Shown piece after piece: positions 43,200-52,373 of a stretch of 64,000 nt of DNA (within the stretch, counting starts at the first letter, position 1; each line of letters opens with the position of its first letter). The notes beneath the pieces are model-generated. The model saw only the letters and a program-made list of their open reading frames with translations. It was not told the origin of the DNA and made no database searches. Where the stretch lies: contig NZ_JAVDQF010000001.1 of NCBI RefSeq assembly GCF_031454135.1, forward strand, positions 2,790,001 through 2,854,000, written 5' to 3'. The position numbers and the translations under genes were made by a program. The stretch is from Arthrobacter russicus. GTDB lineage: Bacteria > Actinomycetota > Actinomycetes > Actinomycetales > Micrococcaceae.

Positions 43200-43448
43200 T
43201 CAGGCCCGTTTCCGGGCCAAGAGCTTCGCGATGACGATTCCGCCATCCTGGTCCGGCACGATTGCCCACGCCGCAAGGTAGAGCAAGAAGGCCGGGCCAG
43301 GAAGCAGGCAGAAGAGCAAGAAGCCGATGCGCACCCAGGCGACATCGATGTTCATCGCCGCGGCCAGTCCGCCCAGCACCCCGCCGAGCAGCCGTTTGGG
43401 GCCGCGGCGCAGTCGTTGTGATCGCATCGTCCGGTAAAAGGATTCCAT
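43200..43448 (-). CDS. Small PspC-domain membrane protein
   Basis: 82 residues. RLRRGPKRLLGGVLGGLAAAMNIDVAWVR is the PspC signature, followed by one membrane helix (IGFLLFCLLPGPAFLLYLAAW). PspC proteins sense envelope damage or switch phage-shock responses. TAGGCT lies six bases before the ATG and overlaps the upstream gene's TAG stop, so it may be read both from its own leaderless transcript and from the operon. Confidence 0.85.
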   Translation of the reverse strand: MESFYRTMRSQRLRRGPKRLLGGVLGGLAAAMNIDVAWVRIGFLLFCLLPGPAFLLYLAAWAIVPDQDGGIVIAKLLARKRA

Positions 43449-43457
43449 GCCGCCAGC

Positions 43458-43745
43458 CTAGCTTTCTTCGTTGGGCAGGGTCAGCGGTTCCGCGGACGGT
43501 TCTGCGTTCCGGCTGCGTTCCCGGGATTTGGCGGCTCCGCTGAGCACCCCGCCGACGAGCAGGGCGAGCCCGGCCAGCAGCAGCAGGGCGATCAGCACCA
43601 GGCGCGGATCAAGCTCGACGGCGGTGTAGCGGCCGACCATGATCAGGGTGGCGACGGCGATCAAAACCACCCCCCAGACCAGGGTCCCCACCCGCACCGA
43701 TCGGCGCTGCCCGCTCAGGGGGTCGGAATTCAACTCGGTGCTCAT
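43458..43745 (-). CDS. Two-helix membrane protein of the PspC cluster
   Basis: 95 residues: polar start (STELNSDPLSGQRRSVRVG), two membrane helices (LVWGVVLIAVATLIMVGRY and LVLIALLLLAGLALLVGGV) and an acidic, Ser/Pro-rich tail. No family was recognised; its position suggests a role in the envelope-stress module. The ATG at 43745 follows AAAGAG; an ATG at 43763 overlapping the upstream stop is a real alternative. Confidence 0.7.
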   Translation of the reverse strand: MSTELNSDPLSGQRRSVRVGTLVWGVVLIAVATLIMVGRYTAVELDPRLVLIALLLLAGLALLVGGVLSGAAKSRERSRNAEPSAEPLTLPNEES

Positions 43746-43759
43746 CTGAATCATCTCTT

Positions 43760-45154
43760 TCATCTCGGGTTCGTGGTGGTGACGCTGACATCGCCCACCG
43801 TGCCGCGCACTTGCAAGGTGACGGTGCCGCCGGTGGCGGCCGGATTGACGACCGTGTTCTGGACTGAGTTGTTCAGCTTCTGGCCGTTCACGTAGAGCGA
43901 GCGGATCCACATCTGCTCATTGATCACGACCCGGAGGTCGCTGGGCACGCTGATCTTGGCGCTGCCGGCGTTGACGTAGACTGGGATGCTGACATCGCTG
44001 CCCGGTTTGCCCAGGTCTGCCAAGTCCAGGCTGCCGGTCGCGGCAGTCATGCTGTAACCCTGCTCGGCCTGTTCGGCCGACGTCGGGCTCCAGGTCGCGG
44101 AACGGGCGAAGACCCAGCTACCGCTGGAAGGCAGTACCGCGAAAGCTGCGGAGACCGCGATGGCCAGTACCGCGAAGAATCCCAGAACCCCGGAGCTGCG
44201 TCCGCGGACCGCGCAGACCACGATGCCCAAGGCGCAGACCACTGCGGCCGTGCCCCAAGCCAAAGTCGCCACCGATCCATTGGAATCCGGGAACCAGCCG
44301 GCAACGTCTGCCAGGAAGATGGCGCCGGCCAGCAGGATCGCCGCCCCGGAGGTGATGCCGATCGTGGCGGCACCCGGACCGGGCGCCCGCGGTACCACGC
44401 GCTCCGGGCGGAAGACCGGCGCAGTATGCTGCGGCACCGGTTGGAACGTCTGATAGGGCTGAGTCGGCGGAGCATAGGCGGCCCCTGGATCCGCCGGCCG
44501 GTAGGGTTGTGCCGGCGCGGTCATCGGAGCAGCCCCGCTCGCGGCCGCCGGCGCCGGCGTCGGGGACCCTGTTTGGCCGGAACGGTTCTTCCGGCCCGAG
44601 TTGACCGCCCAGACGATGACGCCGACGATGCCGCCGACCCAGAGTAGCGGCCAAGGGAACCACCAGTCCCGGGCACCGAAGACCAGGGACAGCGCGCCGC
44701 GCCATAGCGGGGTCATGCCGAGCACGGTGAAAATTGCCGCTCCGGTCATGCCCGAACTCCACCGGCCGTAACTGACTTCTTGGGCATGGATCCGGCCATC
44801 CGGTTCGGGCAGCAAGGCCCAGGCCACGCCATAGGCGAAGACGCCGAGGCCGAAGAAGAGGGTCAAGACGACCAGCAGGCCTCTGACAATGATCGGGTCG
44901 ACGCCGAGCCGGTGCGCCAGGCCGCTGGCCACCCCGCCGAACCAACGGTCCTGGCCGCGAGTGATTTGCAGACCGCGAATCCAATCGAAGAACCGGTCGG
45001 CCTGTTCCCTGGCCTGGCCGCCGGAGGGAACTCCGGGACGCGGGTCGCCGGGCGGAGTGCCGCCGAGCGGTTCCGTGGGCTGGCCCGGGCCGGAATCGGC
45101 AGGACGGTAATTCCTCGAAGGGGGGCCGTAATGGCCCGGTTGCTGTTCGCTCAT
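43760..45154 (-). CDS. PspC-domain protein with LiaF/toast-rack-like C-terminus
   Basis: 464 residues. A Pro/Gly-rich cytoplasmic start leads to a PspC domain (TRGQDRWFGGVASGLAHRLG, about 64-120), several membrane helices, a second Pro/Gln-rich loop (about 195-255), more helices, and a C-terminal extracellular beta-rich domain (SVPSDLRVVINEQMWIRSL). The last part resembles the adhesin-like toast-rack domain of LiaF/PspC partners. It is divergent from the sensor kinase gene and probably controls or reports to it. Confidence 0.8.
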   Translation of the reverse strand: MSEQQPGHYGPPSRNYRPADSGPGQPTEPLGGTPPGDPRPGVPSGGQAREQADRFFDWIRGLQITRGQDRWFGGVASGLAHRLGVDPIIVRGLLVVLTLFFGLGVFAYGVAWALLPEPDGRIHAQEVSYGRWSSGMTGAAIFTVLGMTPLWRGALSLVFGARDWWFPWPLLWVGGIVGVIVWAVNSGRKNRSGQTGSPTPAPAAASGAAPMTAPAQPYRPADPGAAYAPPTQPYQTFQPVPQHTAPVFRPERVVPRAPGPGAATIGITSGAAILLAGAIFLADVAGWFPDSNGSVATLAWGTAAVVCALGIVVCAVRGRSSGVLGFFAVLAIAVSAAFAVLPSSGSWVFARSATWSPTSAEQAEQGYSMTAATGSLDLADLGKPGSDVSIPVYVNAGSAKISVPSDLRVVINEQMWIRSLYVNGQKLNNSVQNTVVNPAATGGTVTLQVRGTVGDVSVTTTNPR

Positions 45155-45268
45155 GCTTCAATCCTGCTCGGCACCGGTGTCCGGGGGTATCCGGGGATCC
45201 CCTGATTCAACCCTGAAGACACCCCCAGAGACAGCTCCTCGGGGCCCTGAACGTGCTTGAATCGAACT

Positions 45269-46522
45269 ATGGAAGCCAGGATGTACCGCAGCAAGGACCG
45301 CATCCTTGCGGGCGTTTGCGCGGGGCTGGCCCAGCATCTCGGCTGGCGGGTCGGTTTGATCCGGGCCGCGTTCGTCTTGAGCACGCTGTTTTTCGGCGCC
45401 GGCGCGCTCTTTTACGCCTGGTTGTGGGCGTTGGTCCCGGAGCGCTCCGCAGCGGATCAGCCCGGTCCGGAAGCTGCATCGGCTCCGCAGCAGGCCGGGG
45501 CGGAGTTCTTCCAACGGCTGAGCACGGATCCTGGATCCTGGTGGCGCCGGCGTGGGGTGAAAGAAATCCTGACCGGGGCCGGGCTGTTGTTCGTCGCCGG
45601 GTTGATCGTGGCGCAAATCGCCGGTTTCGATCTGCAGCTCGGCGTGGTCTTGCCGGTGTTCGTGATCGTGGTGGGTGCCGTCCTGGTCTGGTTGCAGCTG
45701 GATGCTTCACGACGTTCGCTGCTTTTGGACCGGGCGCAGGCGAACAATTCCTTGGGATTGCTGCGCTTGGCCGCCGGGCTGCTGCTCCTGGTGCTGGGGT
45801 TGCTGGTTTTGGTGGTCGGCGGCGGAGGTTGGGACCGGGTAGTGCCGGCCGTGGCCGCGGCCTTAGCAGTGCTGGCCGGCGTCGGGCTCGTGCTGGCTCC
45901 TTGGGGGCTGCGGATCTGGCGTGATCTGCAAGATGAACGGGCGGCCCGGGTCCGGGAGACCGAACGGGCCGAGATCGCCGCGCATCTGCATGATTCGGTA
46001 TTGCAGACTCTGGCATTGATCCAGCGGCGGGCTGGCTCGGAGCAGGATGTCACCTCGCTGGCGCGGGCCCAGGAGCGGGAGTTGCGCGAGTGGATCTACC
46101 AGGACGCCAGCCGGAATCCGGACAATCTGGTGGCCCGGATGCGGGCTGTCGCAGCCGAATTGGAGGACGCCCACGGCGTGGGCATCGAACTCATCGCGGT
46201 CGGCGATGCGACGGTGGACAGCCGGGTCGATGCCCTGGTCCAGGCGAGCCGGGAAGCCATGCTCAATGCGGTGCGGCATGCCGGGACCAGCGTCTCGGTC
46301 TATGTCGAGGCGAGCAAGGAACTCGTTGAGGTTTTCGTCCGGGACCGAGGTCCCGGATTCGACCTGGATCAGGTACCGGAGGACCGTCTGGGGTTGCGCG
46401 AATCGATTCTCGGCCGGATGGGCCGGCACGGCGGATCGGCCAAAATATCCTCGTCCGGCTCCGGCACCGAGATCCAATTGCGCTTGCCCTTGTTGGAGAC
46501 CAATCAGAAAGACGAAACATGA
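45269..46522 (+). CDS. PspC-domain sensor histidine kinase (LiaS/DesK-like)
   Basis: 417 residues. A PspC domain (YRSKDRILAGVCAGLAQHLG) comes first, then membrane helices (about 100-210), then a HisKA_3-type box with the phosphorylated histidine (AEIAAHLHDSVLQTLALIQ) and an HATPase domain (EAMLNAVRHAGTS; DRGPGFDLDQ). Fusing PspC to the kinase puts membrane-stress sensing and signalling in one protein. The ATG at 45269 was chosen; ATG 45281 is possible. It overlaps the response regulator by 4 nt. Confidence 0.87.
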   Translation: MEARMYRSKDRILAGVCAGLAQHLGWRVGLIRAAFVLSTLFFGAGALFYAWLWALVPERSAADQPGPEAASAPQQAGAEFFQRLSTDPGSWWRRRGVKEILTGAGLLFVAGLIVAQIAGFDLQLGVVLPVFVIVVGAVLVWLQLDASRRSLLLDRAQANNSLGLLRLAAGLLLLVLGLLVLVVGGGGWDRVVPAVAAALAVLAGVGLVLAPWGLRIWRDLQDERAARVRETERAEIAAHLHDSVLQTLALIQRRAGSEQDVTSLARAQERELREWIYQDASRNPDNLVARMRAVAAELEDAHGVGIELIAVGDATVDSRVDALVQASREAMLNAVRHAGTSVSVYVEASKELVEVFVRDRGPGFDLDQVPEDRLGLRESILGRMGRHGGSAKISSSGSGTEIQLRLPLLETNQKDET

Positions 46523-47154
46523 TCCCGGTACTGGTGGTCGACGACCACGCGATTTTCCGCTCCGGCCTGCGCGCTGATTTGGCCGCCGATCTGGAAGTTC
46601 TGGCGGAAGCGGCTTCGGTGGATGAAGCCGTGTCGCTGATCGCCCAGCACAAGCCTGCGGTGGTGCTCCTCGACGTGCATCTGCCTGGCGGGAACGGCGG
46701 CGGTGGGCGGGAAGTCATCGAACGGTCCAATGCGTTGCTCGGCGAAGTGAAGTTCTTGGCGCTGAGTGTTTCGGATGCGGCGGAGGACGTGGTGTCGGTG
46801 ATCCGGGCCGGTGCCCGAGGTTATGTCACCAAGGCCAGCTCGGGCGCTGAAATTTCGGCTGCGGTGCGGACCGTGGCCGGCGGCGATGCGGTCTTCTCCC
46901 CGCGGTTGGCCGGATTCGTCTTGGACGCCTTCGGCGGCAGCGGTCCCGTGGAAGACGAGTTGGACCGGCTGTCCGCGAGGGAGCGGGAGGTGATGCGGTT
47001 GATCGCCCGGGGCTACAGCTACAAGGAGACCGCCAAGGAACTCTTCATCTCGGTCAAAACCGTGGAAACCCATGTTTCGGCGGTGCTCAGGAAGTTGCAA
47101 CTGTCCAACCGGCACGAACTCACCCGCTGGGCAGCCAGCCGCAGACTGCTCTAG
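46519..47154 (+). CDS. NarL/LuxR-family response regulator
   Basis: 211 residues. The receiver has VLVVDDHAIFRSGL and the phospho-acceptor in VVLLDVHLPGG (about residue 55); the output domain is a LuxR-type helix-turn-helix (LSAREREVMRLIARGYSYKE ... VSVKTVETHVSA style). ATGA overlap with the kinase makes them a cognate pair. The divergent PspC operon is the obvious target. Confidence 0.93.
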   Translation: MIPVLVVDDHAIFRSGLRADLAADLEVLAEAASVDEAVSLIAQHKPAVVLLDVHLPGGNGGGGREVIERSNALLGEVKFLALSVSDAAEDVVSVIRAGARGYVTKASSGAEISAAVRTVAGGDAVFSPRLAGFVLDAFGGSGPVEDELDRLSAREREVMRLIARGYSYKETAKELFISVKTVETHVSAVLRKLQLSNRHELTRWAASRRLL

Positions 47155-47325
47155 TCGCCATCCAGTACGTTTTGCGTTGCATGTGGTGTTGGAGTGTCAG
47201 GTGTGACGCCAAAATCCGGGATTTCTGGCTCAAAATGTATTGCTTGAGGACTAAGTTATCCACATCTTCCTCAGAATCTTCCTCGGAACCCGTTTCTGCC
47301 TCGGCATTCGGGGTAGAAATTTGCT

Positions 47326-48138
47326 GTGGAATCGGTGCAAGCACTCCAGGCTCTTGGCGGGGTGGGCCGCTGGGCGGAACTGCAGCGAGTCGGAGTCACC
47401 CGGTTCGAACTCAATCAAGCGCTGGCGCGGCGAGATGTGCACCGGCCGTTCCGAGCCATCTACCAACTTCCCGGAGCTGACCCGCAAGACCTGCTCCGGG
47501 CCGAGTTCTCGGCGTCTTTCGGCTGTATCAGCGCGGCAGGGGTACATGGTTTGTGGGTGTGGAAAAAGCCGGTCAAACCCCATCTTTCGGCGTCCCGGGC
47601 ATTGTGTTCAGACGGTAGGTTCGTGGTTCACCGGAGCCGCGACCGGCAGCCCCGAGTCGTCGAAGTCGCGGAGTGCGTGCGTCAAGCGATTGGCTGCCTG
47701 CCGGAGTTGGAGGCTCTTGTGGTTGCTGAATCCGCCTTGGTTTTGGGCAAGATGAGTCCGGCTGAGCTCCGGGATATCGCCCAGAAGACGAAAAGCGCGA
47801 AAGCGCGTCGGGTGACCCGCCAGGTCGAACTCACCTCGCAGTCCTTGATCGAGACCATCGCCCGGCAGAGCCTTCGTGCTGCGGGCTTTCAGGTGGAATG
47901 CCAATACCGTATCGAGGGGGTGGGCCGGGTGGACCTTTGGCTGGAGGGCAAACTGGCAATCGAACTCGACGGCAGGCAGTTCCATAGCGGGGAGGCTGAA
48001 TTTCTGGAGGATCGCAGACGGTGGAACGAACTCACGCTGCGTGGAATCCCACTGCTCCGATTTCCCGCAAAACTGGTCTTGAACTCGCCGGAGAGACTCG
48101 TCAGCATAGTGACCTCCTGGTTGGCGAACCAGGGTTAG
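47326..48138 (+). CDS. AbiEi-like HTH / DUF559 endonuclease-fold protein
   Basis: 270 residues. The first 60 residues (GGVGRWAELQRVGVTRFELNQAL, then PFRAIYQLPGA) look like the winged-helix start of AbiEi-type antitoxins. The C-terminal 100 residues form a DUF559/Vsr-like nuclease fold: QYRIEGVGRVDLWLEGKLAIELDG with acidic residues and RRRWNELTLRGIPLLRF. Such two-part proteins are numerous in Actinobacteria and have no proven role. GTG 47326 follows TAGAAA by six bases, an imperfect leaderless start. No toxin gene adjoins. Confidence 0.72.
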   Translation: MESVQALQALGGVGRWAELQRVGVTRFELNQALARRDVHRPFRAIYQLPGADPQDLLRAEFSASFGCISAAGVHGLWVWKKPVKPHLSASRALCSDGRFVVHRSRDRQPRVVEVAECVRQAIGCLPELEALVVAESALVLGKMSPAELRDIAQKTKSAKARRVTRQVELTSQSLIETIARQSLRAAGFQVECQYRIEGVGRVDLWLEGKLAIELDGRQFHSGEAEFLEDRRRWNELTLRGIPLLRFPAKLVLNSPERLVSIVTSWLANQG

Positions 48139-48236
48139 TTACCGGCCAAAACTTTTTGAGTTGCTCATGGTGCCAAAGTGAAAGCTGAGCAGATCATTGA
48201 CCCAAAGCGGAGCTGAAAACGTTGCGGATGGAAACT

Positions 48237-49421
48237 CTAGCTCAGGAATTCCTGCAAGCGCCGCACGCCTTCGGCCAAATCGTCGTCGCCCAAAGCGTAG
48301 GACAAACGCAGATACCCGCTAGGTCCGAAGGCTTCTCCGGGAACTACGGCAACCTCGGTCTTTTCCAGGATCAAATTTGCCAATTCGGCCGAGGTGGCAA
48401 CGTTGAGGCGGGGCAACAGCCCGCGGACATCGGCGTAGACGTAGAACGCCCCGTGCGGAGTGGGGCATTCCAGCCCCGGGATCTGGTTCAACCCGGCCAC
48501 GATGGCTTTCCTGCGCCGGTCGAAAGCCACGCCCATCTCGTGCACCGCGTCCAAGGGTCCGGAAACCGCGGCCAAAGCAGCGCGCTGCGAGACGTTGGAA
48601 ACATTCGACGTCGCATGGGACTGCAGATTGGTCGCCGCCTTGATCACGTCTTTCGGGCCGATCATCCAGCCCACTCGCCAACCGGTCATCGCATAGGTTT
48701 TGGCCACGCCGTTCACCAATACCACTTTGTCGCCCAACTCCGGGGCCGCCGTGGCGATCGAAGTGAACGGCACGCCGTCGTAGGTCAGGTGCTGGTAGAT
48801 TTCGTCGCTGACCACCCAGAGCCCCTTGGCCGCAGCCCACTGGCCGATTTCCCGAGTCTGTTCCGGAGAATACACGGCACCGGTCGGGTTGGACGGTGAA
48901 ACAAAAAGCAGCACCTTGGTTTTGGGCGTCAGAGCCGCTTCTAACTGTTCCACGGTCACCAGGTAACCCTGATCGGTTCCGGCGAAAACGTCCACCGGAA
49001 TACCGCCGGCAAGCCTGATCGCCTCTGGGTAGGTCGTCCAGAACGGGCTGGGCACGAGCACCTCGTCACCGGGATCGAGCAGCGTGGCGAAGGCCTGATA
49101 CACGGCTTGTTTTCCGCCGTTGGTCACCAGCACCTGCGCGGCGTCGACCGGGTAGCCGGAATCCCGCAGGGTCTGTGCGGCAATCGCCTCGCGCAGTTCC
49201 GGCAGTCCGCCGGCGGGGGAGTACCGGTGGTTTTTGGGATCCCGCGCCGCCTCGACTGCGGCTTCCACGATGTAGCCCGGAGTGGGGAAGTCGGGCTCGC
49301 CCGCGCCGAAGCTGATCACTGGCCGGCCGGCCGCCTTGAGCGCCTTGGCTTTGGCATCGACGGCAAGGGTTGCGGATTCGGCGATCGCGGCAATGCGCTG
49401 CGAGATACGGCTGGAAGTCAT
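48237..49421 (-). CDS. Pyridoxal-phosphate aminotransferase (aspartate aminotransferase type)
   Basis: 394 residues, class I aminotransferase. It has [18 protein letters not shown], the substrate loop [16 protein letters not shown], the PLP-binding lysine in [19 protein letters not shown] and the C-terminal [12 protein letters not shown]. In actinobacteria an aspC-like gene commonly precedes tRNA-Trp and secE, as here. Aspartate/2-oxoglutarate specificity is likely but not certain. Confidence 0.92.
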   Translation of the reverse strand: MTSSRISQRIAAIAESATLAVDAKAKALKAAGRPVISFGAGEPDFPTPGYIVEAAVEAARDPKNHRYSPAGGLPELREAIAAQTLRDSGYPVDAAQVLVTNGGKQAVYQAFATLLDPGDEVLVPSPFWTTYPEAIRLAGGIPVDVFAGTDQGYLVTVEQLEAALTPKTKVLLFVSPSNPTGAVYSPEQTREIGQWAAAKGLWVVSDEIYQHLTYDGVPFTSIATAAPELGDKVVLVNGVAKTYAMTGWRVGWMIGPKDVIKAATNLQSHATSNVSNVSQRAALAAVSGPLDAVHEMGVAFDRRRKAIVAGLNQIPGLECPTPHGAFYVYADVRGLLPRLNVATSAELANLILEKTEVAVVPGEAFGPSGYLRLSYALGDDDLAEGVRRLQEFLS

Positions 49422-49530
49422 GGCATTCCTTCGGGTGCGTGGGCGATACAGCCCACTTTAGGCCCAAAACAACCGGGGTTTAAAGCGAGTTCGACGTTGG
49501 CGCGCAGATTGCGTAGACTTGTACCTCGGT

Positions 49531-49587
49531 GTTGAAATCACCATAATGGTTTGCGCCTTCATGGCGGTCCGAAAGGGCGATTTCAAC
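49531..49587. repeat. Inverted repeat in the tRNA-Trp leader
   Basis: GTTGAAATCACC (49531-49542) mirrors GGCGATTTCAAC (49576-49587) with one mismatch, with a small ACCAT-A-ATGGT palindrome inside. It sits between a TAGACT -10-like box (49513-49518) and the tRNA, so the primary transcript could fold into a stem before processing. Confidence 0.45.
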
Positions 49588-49597
49588 GCACCAACCT

Positions 49598-49670
49598 AGG
49601 GTAGTGGCGCAATTGGTAGCGCAGCGGTCTCCAAAACCGCAGGTTGCAGGTTCGAGTCCTGTCTGCCCTG
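49598..49670 (+). tRNA. tRNA-Trp (anticodon CCA)
   Basis: The acceptor AGGGTAG (49598-49604) pairs with CTGCCCT (49663-49669). The anticodon arm is GCGGT-CTCCAAA-ACCGC, the T-arm GCAGG-TTCGAGT-CCTGT. No CCA is encoded. It precedes secE, the usual actinobacterial order. Confidence 0.97.
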
Positions 49671-49723
49671 CGCAATATGCAATCCGCAGAGTCAAGTCGA
49701 ATTTCAAATCGAGTGAGGCACAG

Positions 49724-50020
49724 TTGACCGAAACAGCTGCCAGTAGCTCCCAGGACCGTCCTGCCAAGAAGTCTGGCAATGACGCCAAGGGTGCCAAGTC
49801 CGGCAAGCCGGGATTCTTTGGGCGCATTGCGCTCTTCGTCCGGCAGGTTATCGGCGAATTGCGCAAGGTGGTCACCCCCACCCGCAAAGAGCTGATCCGC
49901 TTCACCATTGTGGTTCTGATTTTCGTGATTCTCATGATGGCGATCGTGACCGTCCTCGATACGGCCTTCGGCATTGGCATCGGCTGGGTCTTCGGCGGCA
50001 CCGGATCGGTTGAACGGTAG
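49724..50020 (+). CDS. secE: Preprotein translocase subunit SecE
   Basis: 98 residues. A basic, Lys/Gly-rich N-terminal stretch precedes FVRQVIGELRKVVTPTRKELIRF, the conserved amphipathic helix, then a single membrane helix (TIVVLIFVILMMAIVTVL). It clamps the SecYEG channel in the cytoplasmic membrane. The start is taken as TTG 49724 with GTGAGG five bases upstream; no ATG fits. nusG follows. Confidence 0.92.
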   Translation: MTETAASSSQDRPAKKSGNDAKGAKSGKPGFFGRIALFVRQVIGELRKVVTPTRKELIRFTIVVLIFVILMMAIVTVLDTAFGIGIGWVFGGTGSVER

Positions 50021-50088
50021 CCGTCCCGGACGCGGGCCCAGCTGGGCCCGGCGCAATAGGTTTACCGCACTAAGAAAGCAGGAAATAC

Positions 50089-50910
50089 GTGTCTGAGCAG
50101 GAGCTCGATATGACGGAACAGAGCGAAGAGCCCGGTGCCGAGCAGGATGCTGCCCAGGACGAACTCGTCGATGCTGTAGCGCCGGCCGGGGAAGTCGCAG
50201 AGACTGAAGCCGAGGCGGAAGCCACCGAATCCGAAGACGCTGATTCCGCCGACGATTCCGAGGCCGCTGCTGGCGAGGAGCCGGCAGACGCCGTCCCCGC
50301 AGTGGATCCGGTGGAAGAATTCAAAGCCAAACTCCGCCGCCAAGAGGGCGACTGGTACGTCATCCACTCCTACGCCGGTTACGAAAACCGGGTGAAGGCG
50401 AACCTGGAGACCCGGAGCCAGTCGCTCAACATGGAAGAGCACATCTTCGAAATCCAGGTCCCGATGGAAGAAGTCGTCGAGATCAAGAATGCGCAGCGCA
50501 AGGTGGTCAACCGCGTGCGCATCCCCGGCTACGTGCTGGTGCGGATGGAATTGACCGATGCTTCCTGGGGCGTCGTGCGGCACACTCCCGGCGTCACCGG
50601 ATTCGTGGGCAATGCGCACAACCCGGTGCCCTTGCGCCTGGACGAAGTTTTCTCGATGCTCGCCCCGGTCTTCGAAGAAGAGCAAGCGGCCGAGAACGGC
50701 AAGGGCTCGGCGACCAAGGCCGCCCAGGCGCCGATCGCAGTCGACTTCGAAATCGGCGAATCCGTGATCGTCAAGGAAGGCCCGTTCGAGACCCTCCCGG
50801 CCACGATCTCGGAGATCAAACCCGAGTCGCAGACCCTGGTGGTTCTGGTCTCCCTGTTCGAGCGCGAGACCCCGGTGACGCTCTCGTTCGGCCAAGTCAC
50901 CAAGATCTAG
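50089..50910 (+). CDS. nusG: Transcription termination/antitermination factor NusG
   Basis: 273 residues. An acidic N-terminal extension of about 85 residues, typical of actinobacterial NusG, comes before the NGN domain ([19 protein letters not shown] ... [22 protein letters not shown]) and the KOW domain ([19 protein letters not shown]). It binds RNA polymerase and links it to the ribosome or Rho. GTG 50089 has AGGAAA upstream; an ATG at 50110 lies in the acidic stretch. Confidence 0.95.
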   Translation: MSEQELDMTEQSEEPGAEQDAAQDELVDAVAPAGEVAETEAEAEATESEDADSADDSEAAAGEEPADAVPAVDPVEEFKAKLRRQEGDWYVIHSYAGYENRVKANLETRSQSLNMEEHIFEIQVPMEEVVEIKNAQRKVVNRVRIPGYVLVRMELTDASWGVVRHTPGVTGFVGNAHNPVPLRLDEVFSMLAPVFEEEQAAENGKGSATKAAQAPIAVDFEIGESVIVKEGPFETLPATISEIKPESQTLVVLVSLFERETPVTLSFGQVTKI

Positions 50911-50937
50911 TAGACTTAATAGGTTCCAAAAGACTTA

Positions 50938-50995
50938 GTCGTCTCCTGCCATGCTTTAGGCAGGGGGCGACGTCGGTCGTCTTGCCATGACGACC
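50938..50995 (+). promoter_or_regulatory. Tandem hairpins in the nusG-rplK leader
   Basis: A 13-bp stem (50938-50950 with 50959-50971, two non-Watson-Crick steps) is followed by GGTCGTC (50975-50981) pairing with GACGACC (50989-50995). They lie upstream of the rplK ribosome site and could act in attenuation or as an L1 autoregulatory target; neither is proven. Confidence 0.5.
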
Positions 50996-51051
50996 ACCGC
51001 CTCGGATGCGCTCCGGCAGCCGAGGAAACATGTACAAGAGAAGGACCTGAA

Positions 51052-51483
51052 GTGGCTCCCAAAAAGAAAGTCACCGGCCTCATCAAGTTGCAGATCCAGG
51101 CAGGCGCCGCCAATCCGGCACCGCCTATCGGTCCTGCACTTGGTCAGCACGGTGTCAACATCATGGAATTCTGCAAGGCGTACAACGCTGCGACCGAATC
51201 CCAGCGTGGAAACGTCATCCCGGTGGAAATCACGGTTTACGAAGACCGTTCCTTCACCTTCATCACCAAGACCCCGCCGGCCGCCGAGCTGATCAAAAAG
51301 GCTGCCGGCGTCGCCAAGGGTTCGGCTACCCCGCACACCGTGAAGGTTGCCAAGCTGACCCAGGCCCAGGTGAATGAAATCGCAACCCAGAAGCTCGTGG
51401 ACTTGAACGCCAACGACGTCGAGGCTGCGGCCAAGATCATCGCCGGCACCGCCCGCTCGATGGGCATCACCGTAGAGGGCTGA
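51052..51483 (+). CDS. rplK: 50S ribosomal protein L11
   Basis: 143 residues. [28 protein letters not shown] is the L11 N-terminal signature with the proline-rich hinge, then [15 protein letters not shown] and the RNA-binding C-terminal half ([17 protein letters not shown]). GTG 51052 has AGAAGGA upstream. Co-transcribed with rplA. Confidence 0.98.
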
Positions 51484-51583
51484 CCCCTTCACGGAACACA
51501 ATCATTAGCGTCTTCCGAGCGAAGACAGTGGCAGGGCCCAGCGCGGTCCGACAGACCACAACTGCACAAGGAGAAACAGCAGC

Positions 51584-52291
51584 ATGGCAAAGCGCAGCAA
51601 AGCATATGAGGCAGCAGTAGCCAAGATCGAAGAGGGCAAGCAGTACGCCCCCGTCGACGCGGTCAAGCTGGCCAAAGACACCAACCCGTCCAAGTTCGAC
51701 GCCACCGTCGAGGTCGCGTTCCGTTTGGGCGTCGACCCGCGCAAGGCGGACCAGATGGTCCGCGGCACGGTCATCCTGCCGCACGGCACCGGCAAGACCG
51801 CCCGCGTCCTGGTTTTCGCAACCGGCGACCGGGCTGAGGCCGCAATCGCAGCCGGCGCCGACTTCGTCGGTTCGGACGATCTGATCGAAAAGATCGCCGG
51901 CGGTTGGACCGATTTCGACGCCGCTGTGGCGACCCCGGACCTGATGGGCAAGGTCGGCCGTTTGGGCAAGGTCCTCGGACCGCGCAACTTGATGCCGAAC
52001 CCGAAGACCGGCACGGTGACCGTTGACGTCGCGAAGGCCGTCAACGAAATCAAGGGCGGCAAGATCGACTTCCGCGTCGACAAGCACTCCAACCTGCACT
52101 TCATCATCGGCAAGGTGTCCTTCGACGCCAAGCAGCTCGCGGAGAACTACGCAGCCGCGCTCGACGAAGTGCTCCGTTTGAAGCCGTCCACGTCCAAAGG
52201 CCGCTACTTGCAGAAGGCAACCGTGACTACCACGTTCGGCCCGGGCATCTCGGTCGACCCGAACGTCACCAAGGTCCTCACCGAGGCCTAA
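51584..52291 (+). CDS. rplA: 50S ribosomal protein L1
   Basis: 235 residues. [23 protein letters not shown], then [16 protein letters not shown] and [15 protein letters not shown]-type segments identify L1. It binds 23S rRNA at the L1 stalk and, in many bacteria, its own mRNA leader. AAGGAG lies upstream of the ATG. A strong terminator follows, so rplJL form a separate unit here. Confidence 0.98.
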   Translation: MAKRSKAYEAAVAKIEEGKQYAPVDAVKLAKDTNPSKFDATVEVAFRLGVDPRKADQMVRGTVILPHGTGKTARVLVFATGDRAEAAIAAGADFVGSDDLIEKIAGGWTDFDAAVATPDLMGKVGRLGKVLGPRNLMPNPKTGTVTVDVAKAVNEIKGGKIDFRVDKHSNLHFIIGKVSFDAKQLAENYAAALDEVLRLKPSTSKGRYLQKATVTTTFGPGISVDPNVTKVLTEA

Positions 52292-52310
52292 AATGCACTG
52301 AACCAAACAG

Positions 52311-52350
52311 AAGCGGGTCGGGAAGCCATGGCTTCCCGACCCGCTTTTCT
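52311..52350 (+). terminator. Intrinsic terminator after rplKA
   Basis: AAGCGGGTCGGGAAGCC (52311-52327) pairs perfectly with 52330-52346 around two bases, and a T-run (TTTTCTGGTTTTT) follows. The stem ends only 14 bp before the next -10 box. Confidence 0.93.
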
Positions 52351-52360
52351 GGTTTTTGAC

Positions 52361-52366
52361 TACAAT
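52361..52366 (+). promoter_or_regulatory. -10 box (TACAAT) for a leaderless GNAT transcript
   Basis: TACAAT, seven bases (CGGTTGC), then ATG 52374. The promoter lies right behind the rplA terminator, so the GNAT block has its own transcription. Confidence 0.6.
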
Positions 52367-52373
52367 CGGTTGC

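Noticed and set aside
47256-47264. Replication origin
   Set aside because: A single DnaA box with no dnaA, dnaN or box cluster.
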